The notes: generated from the letters alone by a model not told the origin. A stretch of 40,646 bases of DNA from Paracoccaceae bacterium (GCA_029242355.1 JAQWUC010000071.1:1-40646); one strand, 5' to 3'; shown: positions 10,347 to 19,686, counted from the first letter of the stretch. Numbers and translations are program-made.

Positions 10347-11522
10347 TTATTTTGATATTGGCAGTCTTTTTTCAATTATTCTTGATAGAACGGCTGATCC
10401 AACCGTAAGACTTTTGGTGTCAAAGTAAAAATTTGGGCTGTGAAGAGCTATATTTCCTTCATGGCCAAGCTTACAATATGCCCCTGGAGTTATTTTTAAA
10501 AAATCTGCAAAATCCTCTGATCCTGTAGATGGAGGGGCGTTAATGTTTGTGTTCTTTGGTCCAACTATGTCAGCGGCTGCATCAATATAAGCATGTGATA
10601 ATTTAGTATTATTAATAAGAACATCAAAAACTTTTCTAATTTTCAGGTTGATTTTAATATTATAGGATATTTCTAATCCATTACATATTTCTTCTAATCT
10701 TTGTTTAGTCAGTTGAAAAATATCATTTGAAAAATATCGAATTGTTCCAGATATTTGAGCAGTTTCCGGAATAACATTATAAGCTGATCCAGCATGAAAT
10801 TGGGTGACTGATATGACACACGTTTCGAGTGGAGGAACATTGCGACTCACAATATTTTGGATTTGGGTAACCAACGAAGAGGCTATTAACAACGAATCTT
10901 TTGAATTTTGAGGAGCTGCTGCGTGTGAACCTTTTCCTATAAGATTAATGTCAAAAAAAGAAGCCCCAGCCATTGCAGGTCCAACACAAATTTCAACTTT
11001 ATTTGGTGATTGATTTGGCCAATTATGAATTCCATAAATTTCATCACAGGGAAATTTTTTAAATATACCGTCATTAATCATTTTTAAGGCGCCGCCTAGG
11101 CCTTCCTCTGCTGGTTGGAAAATAAGTATAGCTCTACCATCAAATTCTCTAGTCGCAGAAAGGTATTTTGCTGCTCCAAGAAGCATGGTCGTGTGTGCGT
11201 CATGACCGCATGCGTGCATCTTTCCACTGATCTTTGATGCGTAGGGCAAATTTGTTTTTTCATGAATTGGAAGAGCATCCATATCTGCTCTTAATCCAAT
11301 ACAACGATTATTGCTTTTTTTTCCATTAATGACTCCTACGACTCCTGTTATACCTATTCCTGTTTGGACATCATCTACACCAAATTCGTAAAGTTTATCT
11401 TTTACTATTTGGGCAGTTCTATGTTCTTCAAAACCTAATTCTGGGTTTTCATGAAAATCTTTAAATATATCAATTAACTCACTCTCACTTGATGAAATTA
11501 TTTGAGGAATATTTATAGTCAT
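10347..11522 (-). CDS. M20 family amidohydrolase (hippurate hydrolase / N-acyl amino acid hydrolase-like)
   Basis: ADMDALPI, MHACGHDAHTTMLLGAA, FQPAEEGLGGA. Confidence 0.93.
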   Translation of the reverse strand: MTINIPQIISSSESELIDIFKDFHENPELGFEEHRTAQIVKDKLYEFGVDDVQTGIGITGVVGVINGKKSNNRCIGLRADMDALPIHEKTNLPYASKISGKMHACGHDAHTTMLLGAAKYLSATREFDGRAILIFQPAEEGLGGALKMINDGIFKKFPCDEIYGIHNWPNQSPNKVEICVGPAMAGASFFDINLIGKGSHAAAPQNSKDSLLIASSLVTQIQNIVSRNVPPLETCVISVTQFHAGSAYNVIPETAQISGTIRYFSNDIFQLTKQRLEEICNGLEISYNIKINLKIRKVFDVLINNTKLSHAYIDAAADIVGPKNTNINAPPSTGSEDFADFLKITPGAYCKLGHEGNIALHSPNFYFDTKSLTVGSAVLSRIIEKRLPISK

Positions 11523-11621
11523 TTGATTGCTTTCAGGTTGATAAATATGAAATTGGTTTAATAAGCAAGTTCACCGTTTTTTTTGCAATTAATCTTTTGG
11601 TTGTTAACAATCTTATCATTA

Positions 11622-12755
11622 TTAAAGAGCCTTAGATAGTTCGAATACGAAATAATCTAATTCCTCATTATTACTCCATAGGTGAGGAGTAATTCGCAGT
11701 GAATTTGCACGTTTAGATAAATAGATATTCTTAGATTCTAGAATGCTTAATAAGTCAGGGTTTGAATCTGATGGTAATTCTGCACTTACAAAATGAGGGC
11801 CTCTTTGCTGTTCATTGAGAACCGACAATCCAATATTTTTCAATTTATTTGCTAAGGTAGCGTTTTGATTTTGTAGAGTAGCTTCTATTTCTGAAATACT
11901 CCAATTTAATAGCTGTTCAAGAGCTGCTACAACTCCTGGTATTAATGAAAAGTTAGACCTTTCTCCCATATCAAACCTTACAGCTCCAGTTTGGTATTTA
12001 TTTGTATAGTTAACAAGGTTGATAAAATTTTGACTATTTTTACGAGAGATCCAACCCTCTTCCAGAGGTCTGCCTTCGTGATACTTCGGATCAACGTAAA
12101 GAAATCCAGTAGTGTAGGGTCCTAACATCCATTTATAATTAGCAACTACTGCAAAATCAGGCTTTACTTCGCGAAAGTCGATTGACATAGCTCCAACAGA
12201 TTGGGTTAGATCTAATACAAGTGCTGCATTAACAATGTTACATTTTTGCCTTACTTTAACAAGGTCAATTAACTCCCCAGTTGTCCAAAGAACGTTTGGT
12301 AGAGCTACAATTTGACATTTTTCATCAATGGAATTTACGATGAAAGAAGTTAAATCATTTTGTTCCTTATTGGATATCATTCGAATATTTCCATTTTGTT
12401 CTTCTGCTAGACGAATCCAAGGGTAAACATTTGAGGGAAATTGATCTTCTAAAATTAAAATTTCTTTTTGAGATGAAAGCTTCAGATTTTTTGCAGCAGT
12501 TTCAATTCCATAGGAGGCAGATGGAATTATTGCGATAGTGTCGCTTTTGGCATTTACAATTTTCGAAAAAAGAAATCTTGCTTTATTCACGTCTTCGTAG
12601 AAGTCTGGAATCTTTATTTTCCAAGGATTTTCTTTTGCCTGGGTACCTTGATTTATAGCAATCATTACCGACTTCAATAACGGTGACATATATGCGGTAT
12701 TCAAGTAGACGATGTCTGAAGGGATACTGAAAAGTGAGCGTTGAGATAAAAGCAT
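11622..12755 (-). CDS. Class V aminotransferase (cysteine desulfurase/isopenicillin-N epimerase-like fold)
   Basis: VYLNTAYMSPL, LDLTQSVGAM, PLP-lysine segment VVANYKWMLGPYTTGFLYV. Confidence 0.88.
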   Translation of the reverse strand: MLLSQRSLFSIPSDIVYLNTAYMSPLLKSVMIAINQGTQAKENPWKIKIPDFYEDVNKARFLFSKIVNAKSDTIAIIPSASYGIETAAKNLKLSSQKEILILEDQFPSNVYPWIRLAEEQNGNIRMISNKEQNDLTSFIVNSIDEKCQIVALPNVLWTTGELIDLVKVRQKCNIVNAALVLDLTQSVGAMSIDFREVKPDFAVVANYKWMLGPYTTGFLYVDPKYHEGRPLEEGWISRKNSQNFINLVNYTNKYQTGAVRFDMGERSNFSLIPGVVAALEQLLNWSISEIEATLQNQNATLANKLKNIGLSVLNEQQRGPHFVSAELPSDSNPDLLSILESKNIYLSKRANSLRITPHLWSNNEELDYFVFELSKAL

Positions 12756-12789
12756 ATTAATTTTAGGTTAAGGTTTTTTGTGAGTTTTT

Positions 12790-13446
12790 CTATTTGTCCA
12801 AGGTTTTATCCGGCCCTGCAGGAAAAACCCCCGGCATGACAGTAAAATGGGGTATTCTTTTAAACCGGTCGCACCAACGTCTTATTGCAGGATAATTAAT
12901 TCTAGAGATTCCTCCTTCTTCTGATAAAATTATATAAGGAAAACACGCAATATCTGCAATGGTTGGATTTTTTGAATGACAAATCCAAGAATATCCCTGT
13001 TGCTCATTAAAATATAAATGCTCGTCAAGAACTCTAAATAGTTCATGGGCTCTTTTTCTGCATTCTTCGATTCGAATATCTGTATAAAAGAAACCATCAT
13101 GAAGCCTAGCGGCAGAAGATGTTGAAGTAAGATCATTTGCGAAGAAAAGCCATTCTGAAATTTGGGCAATCATTGCTGGATTACGTGTTGGATACCATCT
13201 TTTTTGCCTGTCATATTTTGCTGCTAGATAAATCAGTATGGCTTGCGCATCTCTAACTAATATATCTTGATCAGAGATAACTGGTAATTGGCCTAACGGA
13301 TTTATCTTAAAGAATTCTTGAGACTTATGTTGTTTTGAAGGATAAAATTCGATGAGTATTTGTTTATATGTAAGACCTAAAAACGCCAACATAAGGCGAA
13401 CTTTATAACAATTGCCAGATAATTCGTAATCATATAGTTTTAGCAT
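12790..13446 (-). CDS. Glutathione S-transferase family protein (positional candidate for an NdmE-like partner)
   Basis: Thioredoxin-fold N-terminus LYDYELSGNCYKVRLMLAFLG, NPLGQLPVI, C-terminal NPTIADIACFPYI; 8 nt from the Rieske-reductase gene. Confidence 0.88.
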   Translation of the reverse strand: MLKLYDYELSGNCYKVRLMLAFLGLTYKQILIEFYPSKQHKSQEFFKINPLGQLPVISDQDILVRDAQAILIYLAAKYDRQKRWYPTRNPAMIAQISEWLFFANDLTSTSSAARLHDGFFYTDIRIEECRKRAHELFRVLDEHLYFNEQQGYSWICHSKNPTIADIACFPYIILSEEGGISRINYPAIRRWCDRFKRIPHFTVMPGVFPAGPDKTLDK

Positions 13447-13454
13447 TTTCTATC

Positions 13455-15170
13455 CTAGATATCTAAAATTAATCTATCTGATTTTGCTCTGGAGACGCAT
13501 GTTAGTATCACCTTTCCTTTTCTTTTTTCTGATGAGTTCAGGTATACATCTTGATGATTAATATCACCTTCTAGGACGGATACTTTACATGTTCCGCACG
13601 CTCCTTGTTCACACGAACTTTCTAATTTTATACCGTTTTCAGTTAATACTTCAAGAATACTTTTTCCTGATGGCACGTTAAGACTAATCGCAGATCTGGC
13701 TAATTCTATTTGGAACGTTGAATCGTTATCAATTTTATTATTATTTTTAAAATACTCATATCTTAGGTTTGATTCGTTCCAACCAGAGTCATTTCCAATT
13801 TTGATCGTGTTTTCAATCATTTCTCCAGGTCCGCAAACATAAACCTTATTTAAAGGGCTCGGTGTTTCTAATATCTTTTCAATCTTGGACAGAGTTTGAT
13901 CAATCGTTAAATCAATATACGTATTTGTATTTTTACCTAGCTTATAAATTTCATTTTGAAATGCTGACAGATCTTGTGATTGAGTAAAGTAATGAAATTC
14001 AAAGCTTAGCTTCATTGAGTGCAAAGCTTTTGCCATTGATAGTAATGGCGTTATTCCAATTCCTCCAGCAACAAAAATAGTATGCTTTGAGTTTCTTAAA
14101 AGCGGGAAACTGTTATGTGGTGATGAAATTGCTATTACATCACCAATTGCAATATTTTCACCAATTGTCTTTGAACCACCTCCTCCATTTTTTTCTATTT
14201 TTACGGCAATGCAATAATGGTCTGTTTCTCCAGGTCCATTTGTAAGGGAGTATTGCCTGATTAATCCATTTTGGAGTTGTATATCGATATGGGCTCCCGC
14301 ATGGAATGTGGGGAGCTGTTCTTTGATACTTTTTAATTTTAGTTTGATAATATTATCTGAAATTCTTACTTTTTCAGTCACAGTAACTCGTAGATGAAAT
14401 CGTTGGTTTTGATTTCCATAAACTGGAATCTTTGAAAGTTGATCAGATACTTGTGAGATCTTTGGCTCCAGATCGGGCAATTGGGGACTATCCTGTTTTT
14501 CTAGTTTATCCCTTATCTCAACCATAATGGAGTTATAGTGCTTTAGGATTTTTATTTTCTCTGCACCTTCAATGTGTAAACTATAAATACCTCTCAAAAT
14601 TGAAATATTATTATTTTGAGGTTGGATGAAAAAACTTATTTGAGTACCAGATTCTAATTTAAATTGCCACGCGACGGTGCTTTTAGATTTTACGAATTGA
14701 TGTTTGGGTATCCCTACATTTGTAAGAAAATTTTCAATAGTTTTATATGAGCTATTTATTGGTATTGGGCGTAAAACAGTATACGATCCAAAACCTTCAA
14801 TTTCAGGAACTGTACCATCTGGCGTTTCACATGTCCAAATCATTCCATACTTTTCTTGGCTTTGATAAGTATTATTACAGATAGTTCGAGCAGGAGCATC
14901 AGCTGGGTGAGCAGGTATGTAAGTACAGCCAGCTGTTCGATTGGCATAACGCCAACCATGGTACTGACATTTTAACTCTGAACCTTCATTTATGCCTATT
15001 GAAAGTCTTACTCCTCTGTGAAGGCATCTATTTTCCCAAATATTTACGTGCCCATCATCGGCTCGCCAAATCGCATATTCTCTTCCGAGCAACTGTGCTT
15101 GAAATATATGCCTATAAGGTAAGTCAGAGGTACTAGCTACAGGAAACCATTTAGAAAATTCAATATCCAT
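13455..15170 (-). CDS. Rieske [2Fe-2S] + FNR-type reductase + plant-type ferredoxin fusion (NdmD-like electron-transfer component)
   Basis: Rieske ligands CLH-16aa-CQYH (residues 49-71); FMN/FNR motif RQYSLTNGP, GGIGITPLLSMA, VYVCGPGEM; C-terminal CEQGACGTC...LTC ferredoxin. Confidence 0.93.
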   Translation of the reverse strand: MDIEFSKWFPVASTSDLPYRHIFQAQLLGREYAIWRADDGHVNIWENRCLHRGVRLSIGINEGSELKCQYHGWRYANRTAGCTYIPAHPADAPARTICNNTYQSQEKYGMIWTCETPDGTVPEIEGFGSYTVLRPIPINSSYKTIENFLTNVGIPKHQFVKSKSTVAWQFKLESGTQISFFIQPQNNNISILRGIYSLHIEGAEKIKILKHYNSIMVEIRDKLEKQDSPQLPDLEPKISQVSDQLSKIPVYGNQNQRFHLRVTVTEKVRISDNIIKLKLKSIKEQLPTFHAGAHIDIQLQNGLIRQYSLTNGPGETDHYCIAVKIEKNGGGGSKTIGENIAIGDVIAISSPHNSFPLLRNSKHTIFVAGGIGITPLLSMAKALHSMKLSFEFHYFTQSQDLSAFQNEIYKLGKNTNTYIDLTIDQTLSKIEKILETPSPLNKVYVCGPGEMIENTIKIGNDSGWNESNLRYEYFKNNNKIDNDSTFQIELARSAISLNVPSGKSILEVLTENGIKLESSCEQGACGTCKVSVLEGDINHQDVYLNSSEKRKGKVILTCVSRAKSDRLILDI

Positions 15171-16064
15171 TCAAGTAAACCGAGAAAGATTAATGTCTTT
15201 GCTTGGTATTACACCATAAGTAAGTCCCTTTTGAGATAACCATCTTCTATATGCAATTGCGGATTTATCAGCACGAATTGGAGTTTCTGCTCGCGAATCC
15301 AACGGTAATTTTTTAGGAAGTTGATTTTCTAGTATAGGTTTATCTTGGCCAAATATTGTTTGTTGAAAAAGACGAATATCCGCATCAGCACTTTTGTCAT
15401 CGATTATGCACATTCCAGTGTGAGCTCGCACTTTTTCTGGCCCAACTGGTTGAACAAAAATCACTATAGCATCTTGTCGAGATTCATCAACAGGACTTGA
15501 TTTGTAGAGTATTGCGCAGTTAATATGTGGAACACGATATATGTACTCTACATCGGTACCTTCACTAGAAGCGACTGCTGCCTGAGGTTGATAGAATTGG
15601 CATTTGGTAGCTAATATTTCATCATCATTTTCAGAAATTGAAACGTCATATTCTTTAACTTCTGTATGAGGCTCCTCGCCTAGAATGCCCGTGTGTACGA
15701 ATGGAAAGTGCCCCATATCAAGGAAGTTTTCTATGGCTCTACCAGCAGAGATATTAACACCAAAAGCTCCTGTCGCTACATTTCTGCGATCAATTTCATA
15801 AAATTCTGGAAAAGAAAATAAATCAGGAGCTGGATGCCCTAGGGTAGTCCATAAATATCCATATTTTAATTTAGCTTGAAGTAACTTTTTTGATGGATCG
15901 GCACTTTTCCATATTAGAACTTCTTCATCAGAAATTTTATTAAATGAAAGGTCTTCTTCTAAAAGAATAGTATTTCCTTGTTCGTTGTTTTTTAAATCAT
16001 CAACAGAAGAAATAGGGTGCCATTGGTTTAAAATAACTTTATCTGTGCAAATTGTGGCGCCCAT
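15171..16064 (-). CDS. Rieske-type oxygenase catalytic (mononuclear non-heme iron) subunit lacking a Rieske cluster (NdmC-like)
   Basis: AIENFLDMGHFPFVHTG gives the D-x2-H-x4-H iron motif; FGQDKPILENQ candidate carboxylate segment; no CxH/CxxH pair anywhere; N-terminus NQWHPISSVDDL...YGYLWTTLG resembles a Rieske domain with the cluster loops missing. Confidence 0.88.
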   Translation of the reverse strand: MGATICTDKVILNQWHPISSVDDLKNNEQGNTILLEEDLSFNKISDEEVLIWKSADPSKKLLQAKLKYGYLWTTLGHPAPDLFSFPEFYEIDRRNVATGAFGVNISAGRAIENFLDMGHFPFVHTGILGEEPHTEVKEYDVSISENDDEILATKCQFYQPQAAVASSEGTDVEYIYRVPHINCAILYKSSPVDESRQDAIVIFVQPVGPEKVRAHTGMCIIDDKSADADIRLFQQTIFGQDKPILENQLPKKLPLDSRAETPIRADKSAIAYRRWLSQKGLTYGVIPSKDINLSRFT

Positions 16065-16119
16065 GGTTTACTGGTTCTTTAATAAAATAATCATGAAACA
16101 GTACACCAATTTTTTGTCT

Positions 16120-16136
16120 AAAAGTAAATTACTTTT
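16120..16136. promoter_or_regulatory. Candidate operator: perfect 17-bp inverted repeat AAAAGTAA-A-TTACTTTT
   Basis: Exact 8-bp arms around one base, in the 153-bp divergent gap between the split Rieske operon (-) and the aminotransferase/ALDH pair (+). Confidence 0.4.
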
Positions 16137-16217
16137 CTGGCAGAATTCAAACAAAATTCAAAATTCAGGTAGACCTCAATAAACTTCCATTTTAACGTTC
16201 TGTTTGGAGGAATCAAT

Positions 16218-17084
16218 ATGGCTACTGGAAATAACATTCGTACATATTACAATGGTCAATGGAGTGATGAAGATGTTGCAATCATGCGTGCAGGGGATCA
16301 TGGATCGTGGTTGGGAAGCACGGTTTTTGACGGTGCGCGGTATTTTGATGGTGTGATTCCAGACTTATGGTCTCATTGTGATCGAGTGAATCAGTCAGCA
16401 AATGCGATGATGATTACGCCGACTGTGCCCGCTGACGAAATGGTTGCAATTGTTTGGGAAGGTCTCAAGCTTTTTCCTTCTAATTCAGCAGTCTATATTC
16501 GTCCAATGTATTGGGCACTGGATGGTGGAGATTTAGCAATAATTCCAAAAGAGAATTCGACAGGTTTTGCTATTTGCATGGAAGATATCCCTATGGCTGA
16601 TCAAGCTAGTTCTGCTACCTTAACCACAACATCGTTTAGACGACCGGTGCTAGAAGATAATGTAGTGAATGCTAAGGCTGGCTGTTTATATCCAAATAAT
16701 GCTCGTATGTTAGCAGAAGCCAGAAAAAAGGGATTTAGTAATGCACTTGTTTGTGACGTAATGGGAAATGTCGCCGAAACAGCCACTGCTAATATCTTTT
16801 TAGTAAAGGACGGGGAAGTTTTTACGCCAATACCAAATGGCACTTTTTTGGCCGGCATTACTCGAGATCGACACATATTAAATTTACAAAATAATGGATT
16901 TAATGTTATTGAAAGTGTTCTATCGCTTTCAGATTTTTTGGTGGCGGATGAGGTTTTTATGTCGGGAAATATGATGAAGGTAACAGCCGTTTCAGCGTTT
17001 CAAGATACGTGCTATCAGTTGGGTCCTATCACGCGACAGGTAAGAGAAATGTATTGGGAATGGGCACTGTCAGAAAAAAAGTAG
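16218..17084 (+). CDS. Class IV PLP aminotransferase (branched-chain aminotransferase-like)
   Basis: VFDGARYFDG, YIRPMYWA, NAKAGCLYPNNARMLAEARKKG, NVAETATANIFLV, TFLAGITRDRH; GGAGG upstream of ATG. Confidence 0.92.
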   Translation: MATGNNIRTYYNGQWSDEDVAIMRAGDHGSWLGSTVFDGARYFDGVIPDLWSHCDRVNQSANAMMITPTVPADEMVAIVWEGLKLFPSNSAVYIRPMYWALDGGDLAIIPKENSTGFAICMEDIPMADQASSATLTTTSFRRPVLEDNVVNAKAGCLYPNNARMLAEARKKGFSNALVCDVMGNVAETATANIFLVKDGEVFTPIPNGTFLAGITRDRHILNLQNNGFNVIESVLSLSDFLVADEVFMSGNMMKVTAVSAFQDTCYQLGPITRQVREMYWEWALSEKK

Positions 17085-17143
17085 ATTAAATGTTTTTTTT
17101 GTGCATTGCTAACTTTATATAGTTGTTATGATTGGAGACACTT

Positions 17144-18568
17144 ATGATTGATGTAAGAAAATTTTATCTGAATGGTGAGTGGGTTAAGCCCGTTTCAACA
17201 CAAGAATTTCCAATTTTAAGTCCAGCATCTGAAGAACAAATTGGTGTAACAATATTGGGTAATGAGCAAGACGTTAATAAGGCGGTGGCAGCGGCCGTTG
17301 AAGCTTTTAAATCATTTTCGTTAACAAAAAAAGAAGAGCGGCTTCAGTTGCTTGAGAAAGTTTTAGAAATTACTAAAGATCGATTTGATGATTTGGCTTG
17401 GGCAATGACTAAAGAGATGGGAGCTCCAATTTCAATGGCCCGTGACGCGCAGGCTGACAGCGGTGTAGGTCATTTGGAAGGCTTTATACATTCCTTAAAG
17501 CAGTTAGTGGAGCGTGAAACATTAAGTAATGGAGATATTTTAGTTCGTGAGCCAATAGGTGTATGCGGTCTAATTACCCCGTGGAATTGGCCAATTAACC
17601 AAATAGCTTTAAAGGTAATCCCAGTTTTGGCAACGGGTTGTACCTGTATTTTAAAACCATCAGAACATACACCATTATCTGCACAAATATATGCTGAAAT
17701 AATTGATGAAGCAGGGTGTCCTCCCGGTGTGTTCAATCTTATTCAAGGGGACGGACCAACAGTCGGGGCTGCAATGTCAGCCCACAAAGATATTCAAATG
17801 ATGTCGTTTACTGGTTCAACAAGAGCAGGCACTGATGTTTCTCGAAGAGCTGCAGATACAGTTAAACGGGTAACCTTAGAACTTGGTGGAAAATCTCCTA
17901 ATATTGTATTCTCCGATTGTAATTTAGAAAAACGGGTTACAGAATCTGTTAAAGAGTGTTTTCTTAATTCAGGTCAGTCGTGTGATGCCCCGACGCGCTT
18001 ATTAGTTGAAAAAAGTTGTTATGGTGAGGTTCTTGAAATAGCCAAGCGAGCTGCTTTGTCTCAAAAAGTAGCAGATCCAACTGAAGAAGGTGATCATATT
18101 GGACCACTATTTGACAAGATCCAATTCGACCGAGTTCAAAATATGATTAAGGTAGGTATTGATGAAGGGGCAGAACTTTTAGTTGGAGGGACAGGACGTC
18201 CATCTGGTTTTGATAAAGGGTGGTTTGTAAAGCCAACTATTTTCTCAAATGTGACAAATGAAATGAGGATTGCTCACGAGGAAATATTTGGCCCCGTTTT
18301 AGCTATTATAGCTTTTGATGATGAGGCAGATGCCATAAATATTGCAAATGATACACCTTATGGTTTGGCCGCTTATCTTCAAACTGATGATATGGATCGC
18401 GCGGAACGAGTTGCCAGTAGGCTAAGGGCTGGCGCAGTTCATATTAACGGTGGTGGTTTTAACTATGGATCGCCTTTTGGTGGTTTTAAGCAATCTGGAA
18501 ATGGTAGAGAAGGTGGAAAAATGGGTTTGGAGGACTTTCAGGAAGTTAAGACTTTACATTTTGGCTAA
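17144..18568 (+). CDS. Aldehyde dehydrogenase family protein (paralogue of 80..1498)
   Basis: PWNWPINQ, FTGSTRAGTDV, LELGGKSPNIVF, NSGQSCDAPTR, EEIFGPVL; GGAG 8 nt upstream of ATG at 17144. Confidence 0.95.
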   Translation: MIDVRKFYLNGEWVKPVSTQEFPILSPASEEQIGVTILGNEQDVNKAVAAAVEAFKSFSLTKKEERLQLLEKVLEITKDRFDDLAWAMTKEMGAPISMARDAQADSGVGHLEGFIHSLKQLVERETLSNGDILVREPIGVCGLITPWNWPINQIALKVIPVLATGCTCILKPSEHTPLSAQIYAEIIDEAGCPPGVFNLIQGDGPTVGAAMSAHKDIQMMSFTGSTRAGTDVSRRAADTVKRVTLELGGKSPNIVFSDCNLEKRVTESVKECFLNSGQSCDAPTRLLVEKSCYGEVLEIAKRAALSQKVADPTEEGDHIGPLFDKIQFDRVQNMIKVGIDEGAELLVGGTGRPSGFDKGWFVKPTIFSNVTNEMRIAHEEIFGPVLAIIAFDDEADAINIANDTPYGLAAYLQTDDMDRAERVASRLRAGAVHINGGGFNYGSPFGGFKQSGNGREGGKMGLEDFQEVKTLHFG

Positions 18569-18624
18569 CAAGTCATTTTTCCAATTATATTTTTTATTGC
18601 AACGTGCAATGAGCCTAGTAATTT

Positions 18625-19686
18625 TTAAGAAAAAAACGATCTGAATTTTTCAACGAAGAAATCTATTTTTTCTATAGAAATATCTAAATGTGTTACTAAT
18701 CTTATTGTTTCTGATTCTACGTTTATAAGTATCTCGTTGTCGTGACAATACTTCTGGATCTTATCCTTTGCTTCTATTGGAATTTTTATAAAAACCATGT
18801 TTGTCTCAACATGTTCTGGATTAACAGAAATTTTATCAATTTTATTTAGCTTTTTAGCCAACAAAATGGCATTTTGATGATCATTATCTAAACGGTGGAC
18901 ATTATTATCTAAAGCATAAATTCCAGCTGAAGCAAGTATTCCTGCCTGCCGCATACCTCCACCAACAATTTTACGGACTCTATATGCTTTTCTTATGAAA
19001 TCTTTTGATCCAGCTAATATTGATCCAGCTGGGGCTCCTAGGCCTTTTGAAATGCAAAGTGAAACTGAGTCAATTTTTTCTACTATTATTTTAGCCGGCA
19101 CGCCAAGTTTTAAGGCTGCATTCATTAGGCGGGCTCCATCCATATGGGTTGATAAACCGAATTGCTTTGCACGAGATACGCATTCGTTTATATTTTTTTG
19201 GTTTTGGACTTTACCTCCAACAGTATTTTCCAAACTTAAAAGTCTGCTGATTGGACAATGAGGATCATCTGGTTTGATTGTTTTTTCTATTTCATCAGCT
19301 TTTATACTACCGTCGTATAAAGTTTTTATTGGCGCCATCATTATAGATCCAAGTACTGATGCGCCCCCAGCTTCATCAATATAAATATGATATTTATCAC
19401 CAGTGATAATTTCTTCTCCGCGTTGGCAGTGAGCCAACATAGAGCATAAATTTGATTGTGTTCCACTTGTAACAAATAAACCAGCTTCTTTTCCCAAAAG
19501 GTTAGCGACTTTTTCTTGCAGTTCGTTAACTGTAGGATCGTCACCGTAAACATCATCACCAACTTTTGAATTTGCCATGGCAGCGCGCATACCGTCAGTT
19601 GGTTGTGTTACAGTGTCGCTTCGAAAATCGACAACTTGGTTTTTTTCTTTATGGGAATTTTTCTCTTGAGATATATTGTAGGACAT
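18625..19686 (-). CDS. Low-specificity threonine aldolase (GntG-type PLP lyase)
   Basis: VDFRSDTVTQPTDGMRAAMA, GDDVYGDDPTVNELQ, SGTQSNL, HMDGARLMNAA, SKGLGAPAGS. Confidence 0.94.
   Translation of the reverse strand: MSYNISQEKNSHKEKNQVVDFRSDTVTQPTDGMRAAMANSKVGDDVYGDDPTVNELQEKVANLLGKEAGLFVTSGTQSNLCSMLAHCQRGEEIITGDKYHIYIDEAGGASVLGSIMMAPIKTLYDGSIKADEIEKTIKPDDPHCPISRLLSLENTVGGKVQNQKNINECVSRAKQFGLSTHMDGARLMNAALKLGVPAKIIVEKIDSVSLCISKGLGAPAGSILAGSKDFIRKAYRVRKIVGGGMRQAGILASAGIYALDNNVHRLDNDHQNAILLAKKLNKIDKISVNPEHVETNMVFIKIPIEAKDKIQKYCHDNEILINVESETIRLVTHLDISIEKIDFFVEKFRSFFS

Noticed and set aside
18596-18610. ATTGCA-ACG-TGCAAT inverted repeat between convergent ALDH and threonine aldolase genes as a terminator
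   Set aside because: Stem only 6 bp and no adjacent U-tract; not enough to call a terminator.
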